DNA from: an uncultured Flavobacteriaceae bacterium
Lineage (GTDB): Bacteria > Bacteroidota > Bacteroidia > Flavobacteriales > Flavobacteriaceae
Assembly (NCBI GenBank): GCA_947488345.1
Contig: CANKZQ010000002.1
Span: 372,001-436,000 of the forward strand
Direction of reading: 5' to 3'
Length of the DNA stretch: 64,000 nucleotides
The notes under the pieces are model-generated. The model was not told where the DNA came from and made no database searches. It saw only the letters and a program-made list of their open reading frames with translations. The position numbers were made by a program, and so were the translations under genes. The number at the start of each line of letters is the position of its first letter. The stretch's first letter is position 1. Shown here piece after piece: positions 30,391 to 39,600 of the stretch.

Positions 30391-30543
30391 ATACTATAAT
30401 AATCTAAAAAATTCGAGGTGCAAATATACTGTCTTTCTATATAAAAAAATAGAAATACTATAAATGAAATAAAATTACTTTGATATCACCATTTAGTTTC
30501 TTAAAATTGCTTTATTAAATACAATTTATCCCCTACATACCCT

Positions 30544-32097
30544 ATGAAATTTAACAGGTTTTTCCAGACTACACTCGTACTATTTATTTTTGCACATACA
30601 ATTTGGGCTCAAGAAATCGACAAAATCACCATTGAATTTGGTGAGGTATTTAAGAATGATGAGCGTGAAATACCTACTGATATCTTAGGAAGTGATGCGA
30701 CAGGTTATTATTTATTATATGCAGGAGGTCGTTTTGGACAAGGTAAAAAATCAGTACGAAAATTCTCATTGGATTTATTACCAACAGGAGATGAAATCAT
30801 ATTGGGAGGAGATAAACCGGCTACCCACAATTCATTAGGAGTAGCAAAGGTAAACGACAAGATCATTCATCTTTGGTCTAGCATGGATGATTCAGGTAAG
30901 AAGTACTTTTATCAAACAATCGATTTAAACACTTTCTCTTCAAGTGCTCCCAAGTTTATTGCTGAAATAAAGAACGATACTAGGAAGGCTTCACGATCGA
31001 TGAGTAGATTTATCATTTCTGAAGATGAAAAAACGATTACCTTGTTTTACACAATTCCAAATAAAAACAAGGAGCTGCAGAAAATTAGAGTTCAGAAATT
31101 TGATACGGATTTTAATACGTTAGAATCGAGAGATTTTGAGTTCAAATATCAAAATAAAATGCTTGCCATTCAAGAGGTTTTGCTCGATAACGACGAAAAC
31201 CTTATTATAATTTGCAAAAAATATAATAGTCCTAAAATTGTTAGAGAAGAACTAGATCATAACTATGAATTTCAATTTTATCAAGTAAAAAATAATTCAT
31301 TAAACTTGGTAAGTACTATAGTCCCAAAAGATGTTCATTTACGAAGTCTTAAACCTATAATAGATGCCGAAAACAATCTATTTGTATCGGGTATTATTTC
31401 GAAAGTCAATTTATATGCAATGACGGGTGTTTATGCGGCAAAAATTAATTTAGATAGTGGTACGAAAGAATTTGAAACCTATACCAATTTTGACGCCGAT
31501 TACCTTACTTTATTAATCGAAGATGGCAAGAGAAAAGAACGTATTTTAAAACGTATTGCGAAAGGTAAACATGAAGATCCAAATTATGTTTTAAGACATG
31601 TTATGCTCAATGAAAATGGTGAACAAACCATAATTGCAGAACAAATTCATAGCTATACATATAATTATGCAACTACCTATTACCATCAAAATTTAGCCCT
31701 AATCAAACTAGATAATCAAGGAAATAAGGTTTGGTCATCCAAAATTGGAAAAAATCAAACGAAACCAAATGTGTCTATTTACTCGTCTTACTTTCCCGTA
31801 ACCAAGAAGGAGAATTTTTTTCTCCTTTATAATTGTCACGAAAGTAATTTAACACATACAACAGGCACCACGGCAAATCCATTTCTCGGAGCTGGTAAGA
31901 TATTTATTGCTACCAGTATAAATAGAGCAAACGGAACGTATAGCAGACAACAGCTCGCTAACAAAGAACAGTTAGATGGCATTACCATAAGGCCTTCGTT
32001 GTATAATTGGATAGATGACAATACGTTATTGATGTTCGGTCAAGACATTGACAACCTAAAAAATCAAGGTTTTGTAAAGGTTAGATTTACCGAATAA
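30544..32097 (+). CDS. Secreted hypothetical protein, probable beta-propeller
   Basis: A 517-residue protein with a signal peptide ending IWAQ (residue 23). The mature part is beta-rich with repeated strand-turn units (for example YYLLYAGGRFGQGKKSVRKF, LGVAKVNDKIIHLWSSMDDS, NLFVSGIISKVN, NTLLMFGQDIDN), which suggests a WD/Kelch-like propeller that reports values. No catalytic motif or sorting domain was seen. Flanked upstream by divergent ychF and downstream by a terminator, so likely transcribed alone. Function unknown. Confidence 0.75.
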   Translation: MKFNRFFQTTLVLFIFAHTIWAQEIDKITIEFGEVFKNDEREIPTDILGSDATGYYLLYAGGRFGQGKKSVRKFSLDLLPTGDEIILGGDKPATHNSLGVAKVNDKIIHLWSSMDDSGKKYFYQTIDLNTFSSSAPKFIAEIKNDTRKASRSMSRFIISEDEKTITLFYTIPNKNKELQKIRVQKFDTDFNTLESRDFEFKYQNKMLAIQEVLLDNDENLIIICKKYNSPKIVREELDHNYEFQFYQVKNNSLNLVSTIVPKDVHLRSLKPIIDAENNLFVSGIISKVNLYAMTGVYAAKINLDSGTKEFETYTNFDADYLTLLIEDGKRKERILKRIAKGKHEDPNYVLRHVMLNENGEQTIIAEQIHSYTYNYATTYYHQNLALIKLDNQGNKVWSSKIGKNQTKPNVSIYSSYFPVTKKENFFLLYNCHESNLTHTTGTTANPFLGAGKIFIATSINRANGTYSRQQLANKEQLDGITIRPSLYNWIDDNTLLMFGQDIDNLKNQGFVKVRFTE

Positions 32098-32128
32098 AAA
32101 AAGCCGAGCAATCGCTCGGCTTCTTCTA
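32095..32128. terminator. Intrinsic terminator between converging genes
   Basis: A 7-bp GC-rich stem, gccgagc (32103-32109) and gctcggc (32114-32120), with loop aatc, lies between the 517-residue protein gene and the ferredoxin gene. The A-run on its left makes it strongest for the minus strand. Confidence 0.82.
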
Positions 32129-32140
32129 TATATTAAAAAT

Positions 32141-32494
32141 TTACTCCTCTGGATGCATAAAGCTTTGCTTTCCGAGCAATTCTTCTTCAGTTTCTACATG
32201 GTCTTCATCAGGTACACAACAATCAACAGGGCATACGGCCGCACATTGAGGTTCGTCATGAAAACCTTTGCACTCCGTACATTTATCTGGTACAATATAA
32301 TATAATTCATCTGAGACAGGCTCTTGCACTGCATCGGCATCTACTGCATTCCCATTTGGCAACACAACATTTCCTCCCAAAGAAGTTCCGTCACTATAAC
32401 GCCAGTCATCAGCCCCTTCATAAATGGCGGTATTCGGACATTCTGGTTCACAAGCCCCACAATTTATACATTCATCAGTTATTATAATTGCCAT
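32141..32494 (-). CDS. Ferredoxin with two iron-sulfur cluster motifs
   Basis: A 117-residue ferredoxin. The first motif is [12 protein letters not shown] (residues 9-20). The second is spread: [18 protein letters not shown], where a longer gap separates the second and third Cys, as in Allochromatium-type ferredoxins. An acidic insert of about 35 residues lies between the two motifs, and the tail is acidic. It is divergent from an acyl-CoA reductase gene, 61 bases away, and could be its electron partner or simply a neighbour. Confidence 0.88.
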   Translation of the reverse strand: MAIIITDECINCGACEPECPNTAIYEGADDWRYSDGTSLGGNVVLPNGNAVDADAVQEPVSDELYYIVPDKCTECKGFHDEPQCAAVCPVDCCVPDEDHVETEEELLGKQSFMHPEE

Positions 32495-32555
32495 AAATAT
32501 TTTATTAAATTTGTCGCTACAAAGTTACGAAAACTACAACGTAAAAAAACAATAA

Positions 32556-33608
32556 ATGTTATTAGAAAACAGAATTAACACTTTTGTTGAATTTGGAAAT
32601 TTTTTAAGTCAATTTTCAAGAGATAAAATTGAAAAAAAAGAGAATGTTCTTTTTAATGAATTATTCTTTGAGGCTTTTGAAATGCAACTAAAACGAGCTA
32701 AAAATTTTAATGGTTGGTTCACCGAAGATAACATTCTATATGCTTTTGAATCTTGGTCTAATTTATTGACTACTAAAAATCTAAATAACTGGACTTCTAC
32801 ATATAGTTTCAAAAATGAAGGCAAAAATGTTGCGATTGTCATGGCGGGAAATATTCCGTTAGTCGGATTTCACGATTTTTTATCAGTATTGATTGCTGGT
32901 CATTCTGTAGTGGTAAAACAATCGTCAAATGACAAACATTTCTTGCCATTAGTTGCAAAATATTTAGAACATGTTGAACCTGCATTCAAAGACACAATTC
33001 GATTTACCGAAGAAAAATTAACAAATTTTGATGCAGCTATTGCCACTGGAAGTACTAATACCGCCCGTTATTTCGATTATTACTTTGGAAAATATCCCAA
33101 TATTATTCGCAAAAATCGAAATAGTGTTGCAGTTGTTACCGGCAATGAAACTGAAGAGGAGTTAAGACGTCTTGGTGAGGATGTTTTTCGTTATTTCGGA
33201 TTGGGGTGTCGGAGTGTTTCAAAACTATTTGTCCCAAAAAATTATGATTTCGACAAATTATTCAAAGCTGTTTTTGATTATGGAGATATCATCAATTATA
33301 AGAAATATCAAAATAATTACGACTACAATAAAGCTGTGTATTTAATGAGTGAGTTCGATTTGCTAGAAAACGGATTTCTCATGTTAAAAGAAGATACGAG
33401 CTACTCCTCTCCTATTGCTTCGTTATTTTATGAGTACTATGATGATGTAGATAGTTTGCAAGAAAAACTCCTGCAAGACAAAGACGATATCCAATGTGTA
33501 GTAAGTAACGCCTTAGAAAATGGGGTCCCTTTCGGACAAACACAACAGCCAAGTCTCACAGATTATGCAGATGGGGTAGATACGTTGGAGTTTTTGAGTA
33601 AGCTGTAA
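32556..33608 (+). CDS. LuxC-like acyl-CoA reductase
   Basis: A 350-residue protein of the LuxC acyl-CoA reductase family, an aldehyde-dehydrogenase-like fold. Visible are the cofactor-binding stretch (VAIVMAGNIPLVGFHDFLSV, about residue 92), the HSVVVKQSSNDK segment and the probable catalytic Cys in FGLGCRSVSK. In Flavobacteriaceae it is often beside a ferredoxin, as here, and commonly followed by serC; here serC is absent and the next gene is on the other strand. Reduces acyl-CoA to aldehyde by family; physiological substrate unknown. Confidence 0.83.
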   Translation: MLLENRINTFVEFGNFLSQFSRDKIEKKENVLFNELFFEAFEMQLKRAKNFNGWFTEDNILYAFESWSNLLTTKNLNNWTSTYSFKNEGKNVAIVMAGNIPLVGFHDFLSVLIAGHSVVVKQSSNDKHFLPLVAKYLEHVEPAFKDTIRFTEEKLTNFDAAIATGSTNTARYFDYYFGKYPNIIRKNRNSVAVVTGNETEEELRRLGEDVFRYFGLGCRSVSKLFVPKNYDFDKLFKAVFDYGDIINYKKYQNNYDYNKAVYLMSEFDLLENGFLMLKEDTSYSSPIASLFYEYYDDVDSLQEKLLQDKDDIQCVVSNALENGVPFGQTQQPSLTDYADGVDTLEFLSKL

Positions 33609-33714
33609 AGCAAAAGTTTGAATTCCTAAAGCTTCATGAAAAACATCCCTCAAGTTCCCTCAAGGAGACCATTATTTCTGAATTTACCGAAACTTCGGAA
33701 CAGAATGACGAGAA

Positions 33715-34161
33715 TTATCTTCGAAATAAACCGATGGTAAGATTCAATATTAAGATAGGCTGAGCTATGAAAAGACTCAACCAACCAAACTGCCTTAAGT
33801 TAAAATTCAACATAGCTTTAGAATGATTATTCATCATATCTTCTGTAGTTTCAACTGGTAATTCATAGCGATATTCTGGCACAAAAATTAAGAATCCCAA
33901 ACCGAGAAAAGTTAAAGCCACATGTAGGATTGTTAACATTGCGTGCGCCTTAAACTTCTCGCTTTTGTAAGATAAATAATACCCCAATCCTGTGATGAAA
34001 AAAATCAAACTTACTCCATACGCTAGATATTTCGTTGCAATAACAAACATGACATCATGAATGTTTATATCAATTTCATTTTTTGCAAAAAAACTGTATA
34101 ACAAAAATATCGGGATACATCCCCAAAATAACCAGTGAATGTCTTTTAAAATTTTATTCAT
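33715..34161 (-). CDS. Four-helix membrane protein of unknown function
   Basis: A 148-residue protein with four hydrophobic segments: IHWLFWGCIPIFLLYSFF (about 8-25), YLAYGVSLIFFITGLGYYL (about 46-64), MLTILHVALTFLGLGFLIFV (about 75-94) and FGWLSLFIAQPILILNLTIG (about 125-145). His residues occur in or near the helices (IHWLFWG, LHVALTF), so haem or metal binding is possible but unproven. It is followed at 34236 by folE on the same strand (74 bases upstream in transcription), so co-transcription with folE is likely. Confidence 0.65.
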   Translation of the reverse strand: MNKILKDIHWLFWGCIPIFLLYSFFAKNEIDINIHDVMFVIATKYLAYGVSLIFFITGLGYYLSYKSEKFKAHAMLTILHVALTFLGLGFLIFVPEYRYELPVETTEDMMNNHSKAMLNFNLRQFGWLSLFIAQPILILNLTIGLFRR

Positions 34162-34235
34162 AACTAGATTCCTGATTTAACAGGAATAACAAGATACTTA
34201 TACATTCTAGGTGTTTTCCTAAAATAGTAGAATAC

Positions 34236-34922
34236 TTAATCGTTAAAATCGGTATCCATCTTGATATAATCTAAAAACTCACGTTTTACCGAATCATTTT
34301 TAAATTTACCACCAAATTCAGAAGTTACTGTACTACTGGCTACGTCACGAATTCCTCTTGAATTCACACATAAATGCTTTGCATCAATCACACAGGCCAC
34401 ATCTTCTGTACCTAGCGCCTGTTGCAGCTCTTGCACTACTTGCATCGTTAATCGCTCTTGTACCTGTGGTCGCTTTGCATAAAAATCTACAATACGGTTC
34501 ATTTTAGATAAACCGATCACATTGCCATTAGAAATATAAGCTACGTGCGCTTTGCCTACAATCGGTAATAAGTGATGTTCGCAGGTAGAATAAACAGTGA
34601 TGTTCTTCTCTACCAACATTTCACCATACTTATAGTTATTATCAAAGGTCGATGGTTTGGGTTTCCTTTTCGGATTCAAGCCACCAAAAATCTCTTTTAC
34701 AAACATTTTTGCCACTCTTCTAGGTGTTCCTTTGATACTATCATCGGTCAAGTCCATCCCCAAGGTTTGTAACATATTCGCCACATCACCTTCGATTGCT
34801 TTTATTTTTTCATCATCAGACAAGTCAAATGCATCCTCTCTCAAGGGTGTTTTTGCCGATGTAAATATATGATCGTCTCCTATTTCTTCTATCATCTCTT
34901 TTCCTGATTTCCCTTCAAACAT
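34236..34922 (-). CDS. folE: GTP cyclohydrolase I
   Basis: A 228-residue type IA enzyme. Zinc ligands are in STCEHHLLPIVGKAHV and in the late Cys of DAKHLCVNSRG; the QERLTMQV helix and SRGIRDVASSTVTSEFGGKF end are typical. It converts GTP to dihydroneopterin triphosphate for folate and other pterins. The first 30 residues are a lineage-specific extension. It precedes the four-helix membrane protein gene on the same strand. Confidence 0.95.
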   Translation of the reverse strand: MFEGKSGKEMIEEIGDDHIFTSAKTPLREDAFDLSDDEKIKAIEGDVANMLQTLGMDLTDDSIKGTPRRVAKMFVKEIFGGLNPKRKPKPSTFDNNYKYGEMLVEKNITVYSTCEHHLLPIVGKAHVAYISNGNVIGLSKMNRIVDFYAKRPQVQERLTMQVVQELQQALGTEDVACVIDAKHLCVNSRGIRDVASSTVTSEFGGKFKNDSVKREFLDYIKMDTDFND

Positions 34923-35042
34923 TGCGCTTACTTCTTTTAATTAAAAAATTTCTAAATAAAATTTATTTCTTATTAACGTTAGAACATATCTACAGTCCCA
35001 TTTCGTCTGTAATTATTCAGGCTCTAATGGGAATATGCAAAA

Positions 35043-36746
35043 TTACGAATTTTGAGCTGCTTTAAGCAATTCTTCAAGGTTATAGCGCTCTTGCACTCCA
35101 GTATTCGTATTTTTAACTGTGTATATTTTATTTTCTATCGCCGATACGATAAACTCAATTTCTCTATTAAAAGCATATTTCCACTGCTTTTTTTCCTTTT
35201 TATTGGAGTTAGCCGTATCTGGATAAAGTTCACATTTAATATTGTGATCTCTTAGAATCTTCATTGTTTTCAAAGAAGCTAATTGCGTTTGTTCATCAAA
35301 ATTTAAAAACAACACCTTTGGCTTTGGTAATGTCACTTTTTCAAACAAGTCTAATTCCTCCAAGACCAAATAGATTCTATCCAATCCAAAAGAAATGCCA
35401 ATACCACTCAAATCTTTCCATCCAAAAATACCTGTTAAATCATCATATCTGCCACCACCACCGATGGAGCCTAATTCAACATCATTTGCGGCGACTTCAA
35501 AAATAGCACCCGTATAATAATTGAGCCCACGCGCTAAGGTAACATCTATAGATATTTCTGCCGATTGCAAGCCTAATTCTTCTACATTTTCTACTATAAA
35601 TTGTAAGTCTGACACGCCTTGAGTCCCTTCGTCGGATTCGGACAGCATTACTTTCAATTGCTCTAGTTTTTCTTGGTTGGTACCGCTTAATGTAAATAAA
35701 GGTTTCACCTTTTCAATTGCCTCTTCAGAAATTTCCTTCGAGAGCATTTCTTTAATTACGCCTTGCTCGCCTATTTTATCTAGTTTATCTAGCGCCACTG
35801 TAAAATCGATCAACTTATCACTAGCGCCGATAATTTCGGCAATCCCTGACAAGATCTTTCGATTGTTGAGTTTTATGGTTGTTGCAATACCCAAGTCACT
35901 AAAAATGGCGTCATACAATTGTACAAACTCTACTTCCTGAAGCAAGGAGGTGCTTCCTACAACATCAGCGTCACATTGATAAAATTCTCGATAACGTCCT
36001 CTTTGTGGTTTATCTGCACGCCACACGGGTTGCATTTGATAGCGCTTAAAAGGTAATTCTATCTCATTTCGATGTTGTACTACGTACCGCGCAAAGGGCA
36101 CTGTTAAGTCATAACGCAAGGCTTTTTCCGAGATATTTTTATCAAGTTTTTGTTGTCTATATCTCAAAAGCCAAATACCCGTAGCATCAACCGCAAAACC
36201 AACAAGTATTTGGTTTTCGTTCTCAGACAGACCATTGAATTTTTCAAAACCTCTGTGATATTTAATTATTTCAATGAGCTTCTCTTTATTTCTTTTTTGT
36301 ACAACAGAGGCAGCATTAAAAAAATTCTCATCAACTATATTTTTAATGTTTTCCCCTGAAAACTTACTATTACTAATGTTTTTAAGCAATAGATCAGAAT
36401 TTTTGGATTCTTTAAAATCGTTTAAAAACTTTTCTTTGTCAAAATCTTTTTGATCCACAAAATTCGAAATGACAAGAAAAAAATAATCATAATAAAACTT
36501 AATTACTACATCGGTTATTTTTTTTAAATAATCCCCAGAATTCAAGATTTTAAAAATCAGGCGATCCCCTTCCTCACCATACTTACCCATCAACGTCGAT
36601 GAATTTTCAAAACTTGGAGTTTCTATAGGCTGAAATCCGTACAACTCAAATGAGCGTTGAATGGTATTAAAAATATAGGTGCGTTTTGCCACCTCAGTAG
36701 GTGAAAAATCTCTAGTTCCTCTTGGGATGCCGGGTTTTTGTGCCAT
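35043..36746 (-). CDS. hisS: Histidyl-tRNA synthetase with a large insertion
   Basis: A 567-residue class II synthetase, about 100 residues longer than usual. Conserved parts are present: GTRDFSP at the start, motif 2 (MQPVWRADKPQRGRYREFYQ), the histidine-specific ARGLNYYTGAIFEV, motif 3 (GIGISFGLDRI) and the anticodon-binding domain. The extra stretch lies at about residues 75-199 (36150-36524), between LNSGDYL and SEKALRYDLTVPFAR, where flavobacterial enzymes normally have about 25-30 residues. The insertion is in frame, lacks Cys, is rich in Phe, Tyr, Lys and Asn and is more AT-rich than its surroundings. An insertion so close to the active site is unusual, but all catalytic motifs are intact. 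Confidence 0.94.
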   Translation of the reverse strand: MAQKPGIPRGTRDFSPTEVAKRTYIFNTIQRSFELYGFQPIETPSFENSSTLMGKYGEEGDRLIFKILNSGDYLKKITDVVIKFYYDYFFLVISNFVDQKDFDKEKFLNDFKESKNSDLLLKNISNSKFSGENIKNIVDENFFNAASVVQKRNKEKLIEIIKYHRGFEKFNGLSENENQILVGFAVDATGIWLLRYRQQKLDKNISEKALRYDLTVPFARYVVQHRNEIELPFKRYQMQPVWRADKPQRGRYREFYQCDADVVGSTSLLQEVEFVQLYDAIFSDLGIATTIKLNNRKILSGIAEIIGASDKLIDFTVALDKLDKIGEQGVIKEMLSKEISEEAIEKVKPLFTLSGTNQEKLEQLKVMLSESDEGTQGVSDLQFIVENVEELGLQSAEISIDVTLARGLNYYTGAIFEVAANDVELGSIGGGGRYDDLTGIFGWKDLSGIGISFGLDRIYLVLEELDLFEKVTLPKPKVLFLNFDEQTQLASLKTMKILRDHNIKCELYPDTANSNKKEKKQWKYAFNREIEFIVSAIENKIYTVKNTNTGVQERYNLEELLKAAQNS

Positions 36747-36788
36747 TCATTCGTTTAATAAGCTGCAAATATCTGAAATTAATAAAAA

Positions 36789-37256
36789 TTATAGCTTATC
36801 TAACGCTGATTTTTCTTGCATATCTAGCGTAAAGGCATTTTTGAACTTTTCCTTCGAAGGAAACTGCATATACATAAGTACTAACATCAACAAAGAAATA
36901 AGTAGAAATACGGCGTTATTCGTAATAAATGTTGCGGCAATGGCCAAAAATGCCGGTGCTTCTAAGCAAGCCACTCTCACTAAGATAGCTGATTGATATC
37001 TTGTTAATTTCGAAGTCAGCGTACTGTTCGTCACTGTTTTATTTACTAAAGAACTAAATACCAAATTACCCAACATATATCCCGCTAAGGCTACTACAGG
37101 TATTGCCACTAAAAAAGTGATATCTGCATCAAGACTAAACGTAGGATTTCCTAATAAGGTATACCCCAAAATGGTAAAGATCAACACTCCAGACAAGAGT
37201 GCCATGTAAATAATTTGAATTGTTTTAAAGGTGTTTTTTGAAGGTGTATTATCCAT
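36789..37256 (-). CDS. Four-helix membrane protein of unknown function
   Basis: A 155-residue protein with helices at about 13-31 (IIYMALLSGVLIFTILGYTL), 45-70 (ITFLVAIPVVALAGYMLGNL), 95-110 (LVRVACLEAPAFLAIAATFI) and 112-130 (AVFLLISLLMLVLMYMQF). The C-terminal tail is polar. Its start overlaps the end of the DUF4126 gene by 8 bases, so the two are translationally coupled. No family assigned. Confidence 0.7.
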   Translation of the reverse strand: MDNTPSKNTFKTIQIIYMALLSGVLIFTILGYTLLGNPTFSLDADITFLVAIPVVALAGYMLGNLVFSSLVNKTVTNSTLTSKLTRYQSAILVRVACLEAPAFLAIAATFITNNAVFLLISLLMLVLMYMQFPSKEKFKNAFTLDMQEKSALDKL

Positions 37257-37833
37257 CAGTTATTTTTGTTTGTTTCTTAGGTTTGAACCATTTAAATACT
37301 TTGAACATGAGCAATAATATAATAACTACTACAAAAATTGCTACTACAGGTGCCACAAAGGCCAATATTGCCATCAGGACCGAAGAACCAGTCTCAACCG
37401 TCGAGACTATGGGATTGGCTACACCCCCTGTAGTGGCTGTTGATGCCAATCGCGTAGTTGACGTTGAGGCTTTAATTGCGGTCGCTGTACCTCCGCCAGC
37501 TATGATTGCTAAAGACCAGGTAATTAAAGGCTCTAAATCGGCGGCCGTAGACAACATAACCGCGGTTCCTGCCAATGCCGCTAAGGGTACTGCAATCGTA
37601 TCTAGCAAATTGTCAAGCCAAGGAATTAAATAAGCTACGATTTCGACAAATGTTGCAATACCTAGCGTAATCAATGCTGGCATCCCACTAATCCATTCCC
37701 AGTTTTCATTTAATGGAATCACCTGATAATATGAGGCGATACTCAAGGCAAATAGTGGAACAAAAATTCTAAAACCAACCGAAGCTGCTAAGCCAATTCC
37801 GAGTAAAATACTAAATGTTGTTGAAGCATCCAT
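37249..37833 (-). CDS. DUF4126 membrane protein
   Basis: A 194-residue protein of the DUF4126 family: small-residue-rich helices (SILLGIGLAASVGFRIFVPL, TLGIATFVEIVAYLIPWLDN), a central TIAVPLAALAGTAVML, a long Thr/Ala-rich hairpin and a C-terminal helix with a basic tail. Members are uncharacterised inner-membrane proteins. It overlaps the downstream four-helix protein gene by 8 bases. Confidence 0.75.
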   Translation of the reverse strand: MDASTTFSILLGIGLAASVGFRIFVPLFALSIASYYQVIPLNENWEWISGMPALITLGIATFVEIVAYLIPWLDNLLDTIAVPLAALAGTAVMLSTAADLEPLITWSLAIIAGGGTATAIKASTSTTRLASTATTGGVANPIVSTVETGSSVLMAILAFVAPVVAIFVVVIILLLMFKVFKWFKPKKQTKITDG

Positions 37834-38027
37834 GATCTAAATGTTGGCTAAATATATAACTAAAATATGAGGCTATAATGAGGTCAAATTTACAAAATAG
37901 GAAAAACCCCTTTTTGATATAGGATTTTCCCTGTATTTCATCAATCAGCTTTCCATTCATGCTTTTGAGCCTTATCTTTGAGTTGTTAAATTTAAAGATT
38001 ATTAGTTAATCATTACAAATTAAAGTT

Positions 38028-38183
38028 ATGTACCATGATTATCATGATCCCAACAAAAGGGATAAGCACATATTTGATAAACCACCTGAATTTTGGGATT
38101 TGGTGGTTAAAGGATTATTCCTCTTTGGAGTGTCAATATTGCTTTTAGCTTTAGTTTTAAAATGGTTAGGTTATTTTGGTTAA
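38028..38183 (+). CDS. 51-residue single-pass small membrane protein
   Basis: An unlisted short gene in an otherwise empty 690-base gap. The ATG at 38028 opens MYHDYHDPNKRDKHIFDKPP, then EFWDLVVKGLFLFGVSILLL and ALVLKWLGYFG, ending TAA at 38183. The N-terminal 24 residues are polar and His/Asp-rich; residues about 26-47 form one hydrophobic helix. A perfect -7 element TATCTTTG lies at 37973-37980, giving a leader of about 45 bases, and a strong terminator follows at 38241. A complete transcription unit of this kind argues for a real small protein, though no family is recognised. Confidence 0.62.
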   Translation: MYHDYHDPNKRDKHIFDKPPEFWDLVVKGLFLFGVSILLLALVLKWLGYFG

Positions 38184-38231
38184 CGGAATCTTTTCTATTT
38201 AACAGATTATAGTTAGCCTCTCATGCAAACT

Positions 38232-38268
38232 ATAAAAAAACCCACAATAAGCATTGTGGGTTTTGCTT
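38232..38268 (+). terminator. Intrinsic terminator of the 51-residue protein gene
   Basis: Stem cccacaat (38241-38248) and attgtggg (38253-38260), loop aagc, then TTTTGCTT; an A-run lies on the left side, so it could also work in reverse. Confidence 0.85.
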
Positions 38269-38428
38269 CGTATAGACTATTCCAGAAGTCTATTAAATGT
38301 TAAACCTTTTTTAAACTATAGTTATAACCAGACAACAGAATGAATTCTGCAGTATAAAAACACAACCAAACACGACGCCTTTTCTTTTTCCCATTCCTAA
38401 TTGGAAGCTTTTTACTCACCTAAATGTG

Positions 38429-38472
38429 ATGATAATTATCATGGTACTCGTGAAATTCTCATACTACTTTTA
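38429..38472 (+). promoter_or_regulatory. Fnr-like palindrome and -7 element, flavin-binding protein gene
   Basis: The perfect 14-bp palindrome ATGATAATTATCAT (38429-38442) is followed after 22 bases by TACTTTTA (38465-38472; 7 of 8 to TAnnTTTG). The palindrome centre would lie near -41 of a start at about 38476, the class II position for Crp/Fnr activators. The leader is about 48 bases. Confidence 0.75.
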
Positions 38473-38523
38473 CTTCCTAAAGTATTCGACATTTTTGTTA
38501 TTAACTAAAACGAACCAACTTTT

Positions 38524-38979
38524 ATGATACAGAATCTAGAAGAGAATCATTGCATTCAATTATTGAGCTCTAATTATATAGGACATTTGGGATTTATATC
38601 AAATAATTGGCCTTATGTACTGCCTATTACTTATCATTACGATCAAACTAAAAATAGCATTATTGGTTATTCAGGAGAAGGGCATAAACTAAATGCATTA
38701 CGGAAGAATAACTCGGTTTCTCTCGAAGTCTCCGAAATCAATAGTGTAAATAAATGGAAATCAATCATGATTCAAGGAACTTTTGAAGAACTAAAAGGAA
38801 TTGATGCAAAAGCACAATTACATGAATTTGCAATAGGTGTAAAAAGATTAATGAGTGAAAAAGGAAAAAAAGAATATCATTTTCTGCATGAGTTTTCTGG
38901 TAATTCAAACACCCTCGGTATAGCAAAAGTTTTTAGAATAAAAGTACTAGACATCACGGGTAAAAGGCGCTTGTCTTAA
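38524..38979 (+). CDS. Pyridoxamine 5'-phosphate oxidase-like flavin-binding protein
   Basis: A 151-residue protein of the split-barrel flavin-nucleotide-binding family: HLGFISNNWPYVLPITYHYD (strands near residues 22-42), the YSGEGHKLNALRKNNSVSLEV cofactor segment and WKSIMIQGTFEEL. Such proteins bind FMN, F420 or haem; which is not visible here. Its promoter carries the Fnr-like site of the neighbouring oxygen regulon. The 3' end overlaps the convergent phosphatidyltransferase gene by 33 bases. Confidence 0.82.
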   Translation: MIQNLEENHCIQLLSSNYIGHLGFISNNWPYVLPITYHYDQTKNSIIGYSGEGHKLNALRKNNSVSLEVSEINSVNKWKSIMIQGTFEELKGIDAKAQLHEFAIGVKRLMSEKGKKEYHFLHEFSGNSNTLGIAKVFRIKVLDITGKRRLS

Positions 38980-39579
38980 AATTAACTTTCCTATTCTTTT
39001 CTTGTGCTCTTTTCTTTCCTTCAACACCCAAAAAATGCCTTTAACATCTGACTTCCATTTATCATGCATAAAAATGAGTGTGATTTCTTCTATCGTCTCC
39101 AAAAAGCCAATGATAATCATACCGTAGAATAAGATATATTCGGGTTCAAAAAACAAAGACCATAAAATAAATACACCTTGAATGAATGCTGAAATTTTTG
39201 CTAAGTACGTATGAAAGGCTGTTGTTTTATGGTATTTAATATAAGCGATTATCATCTGAATGATATAGGGAGAAAAAGCAACGAGTATCAATACATAATT
39301 TGCCTTTATAAAGGTTGCCTCAAATAACAAGAGACCTATCAATCCGATAGTAAATGTTATTTGATCTCCTAAAGAATCCAACTGAGAACCTCGCGCGCTT
39401 GTGATTTTCAATCTCCTAGCTAAAAAACCATCGATCATATCGGTACTATAGCTAATCAATAAAAACCAAGAAAACAGTTCTCTTTCCTCAAGGAATAATA
39501 AACTAATTAGTAAGGGCGAAGCCATCACTCTATAGAAAGAAAACCAATCGGCAATATTGAAATTTTTTAAGGTCATCAT
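38947..39579 (-). CDS. CDP-alcohol phosphatidyltransferase
   Basis: An integral membrane enzyme of about 210 residues with the family signature D-x2-DG-x2-AR-x8-G-x3-D-x3-D, seen in STDMIDGFLARRLKITSARG followed by SQLDSLGD. It joins a CDP-diacylglycerol-type donor to an alcohol; whether it makes phosphatidylglycerol phosphate, phosphatidylserine or something else is open. I start it at the ATG at 39579 (MMTLKNFNIADWF). The longer frame from 39618 would begin upstream of the start site (about 39597) predicted from the regulated promoter at 39601-39644. Confidence 0.8.
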   Translation of the reverse strand: MMTLKNFNIADWFSFYRVMASPLLISLLFLEERELFSWFLLISYSTDMIDGFLARRLKITSARGSQLDSLGDQITFTIGLIGLLLFEATFIKANYVLILVAFSPYIIQMIIAYIKYHKTTAFHTYLAKISAFIQGVFILWSLFFEPEYILFYGMIIIGFLETIEEITLIFMHDKWKSDVKGIFWVLKERKEHKKRIGKLILRQAPFTRDV

Positions 39580-39600
39580 CAATATATTATAATAGAACGA

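Noticed and set aside
36150-36524. Intein or frameshift in hisS
   Set aside because: The insertion is in frame, shorter than inteins, and has neither Cys/Ser at the start nor His-Asn at the end. Both flanks are normal HisRS.
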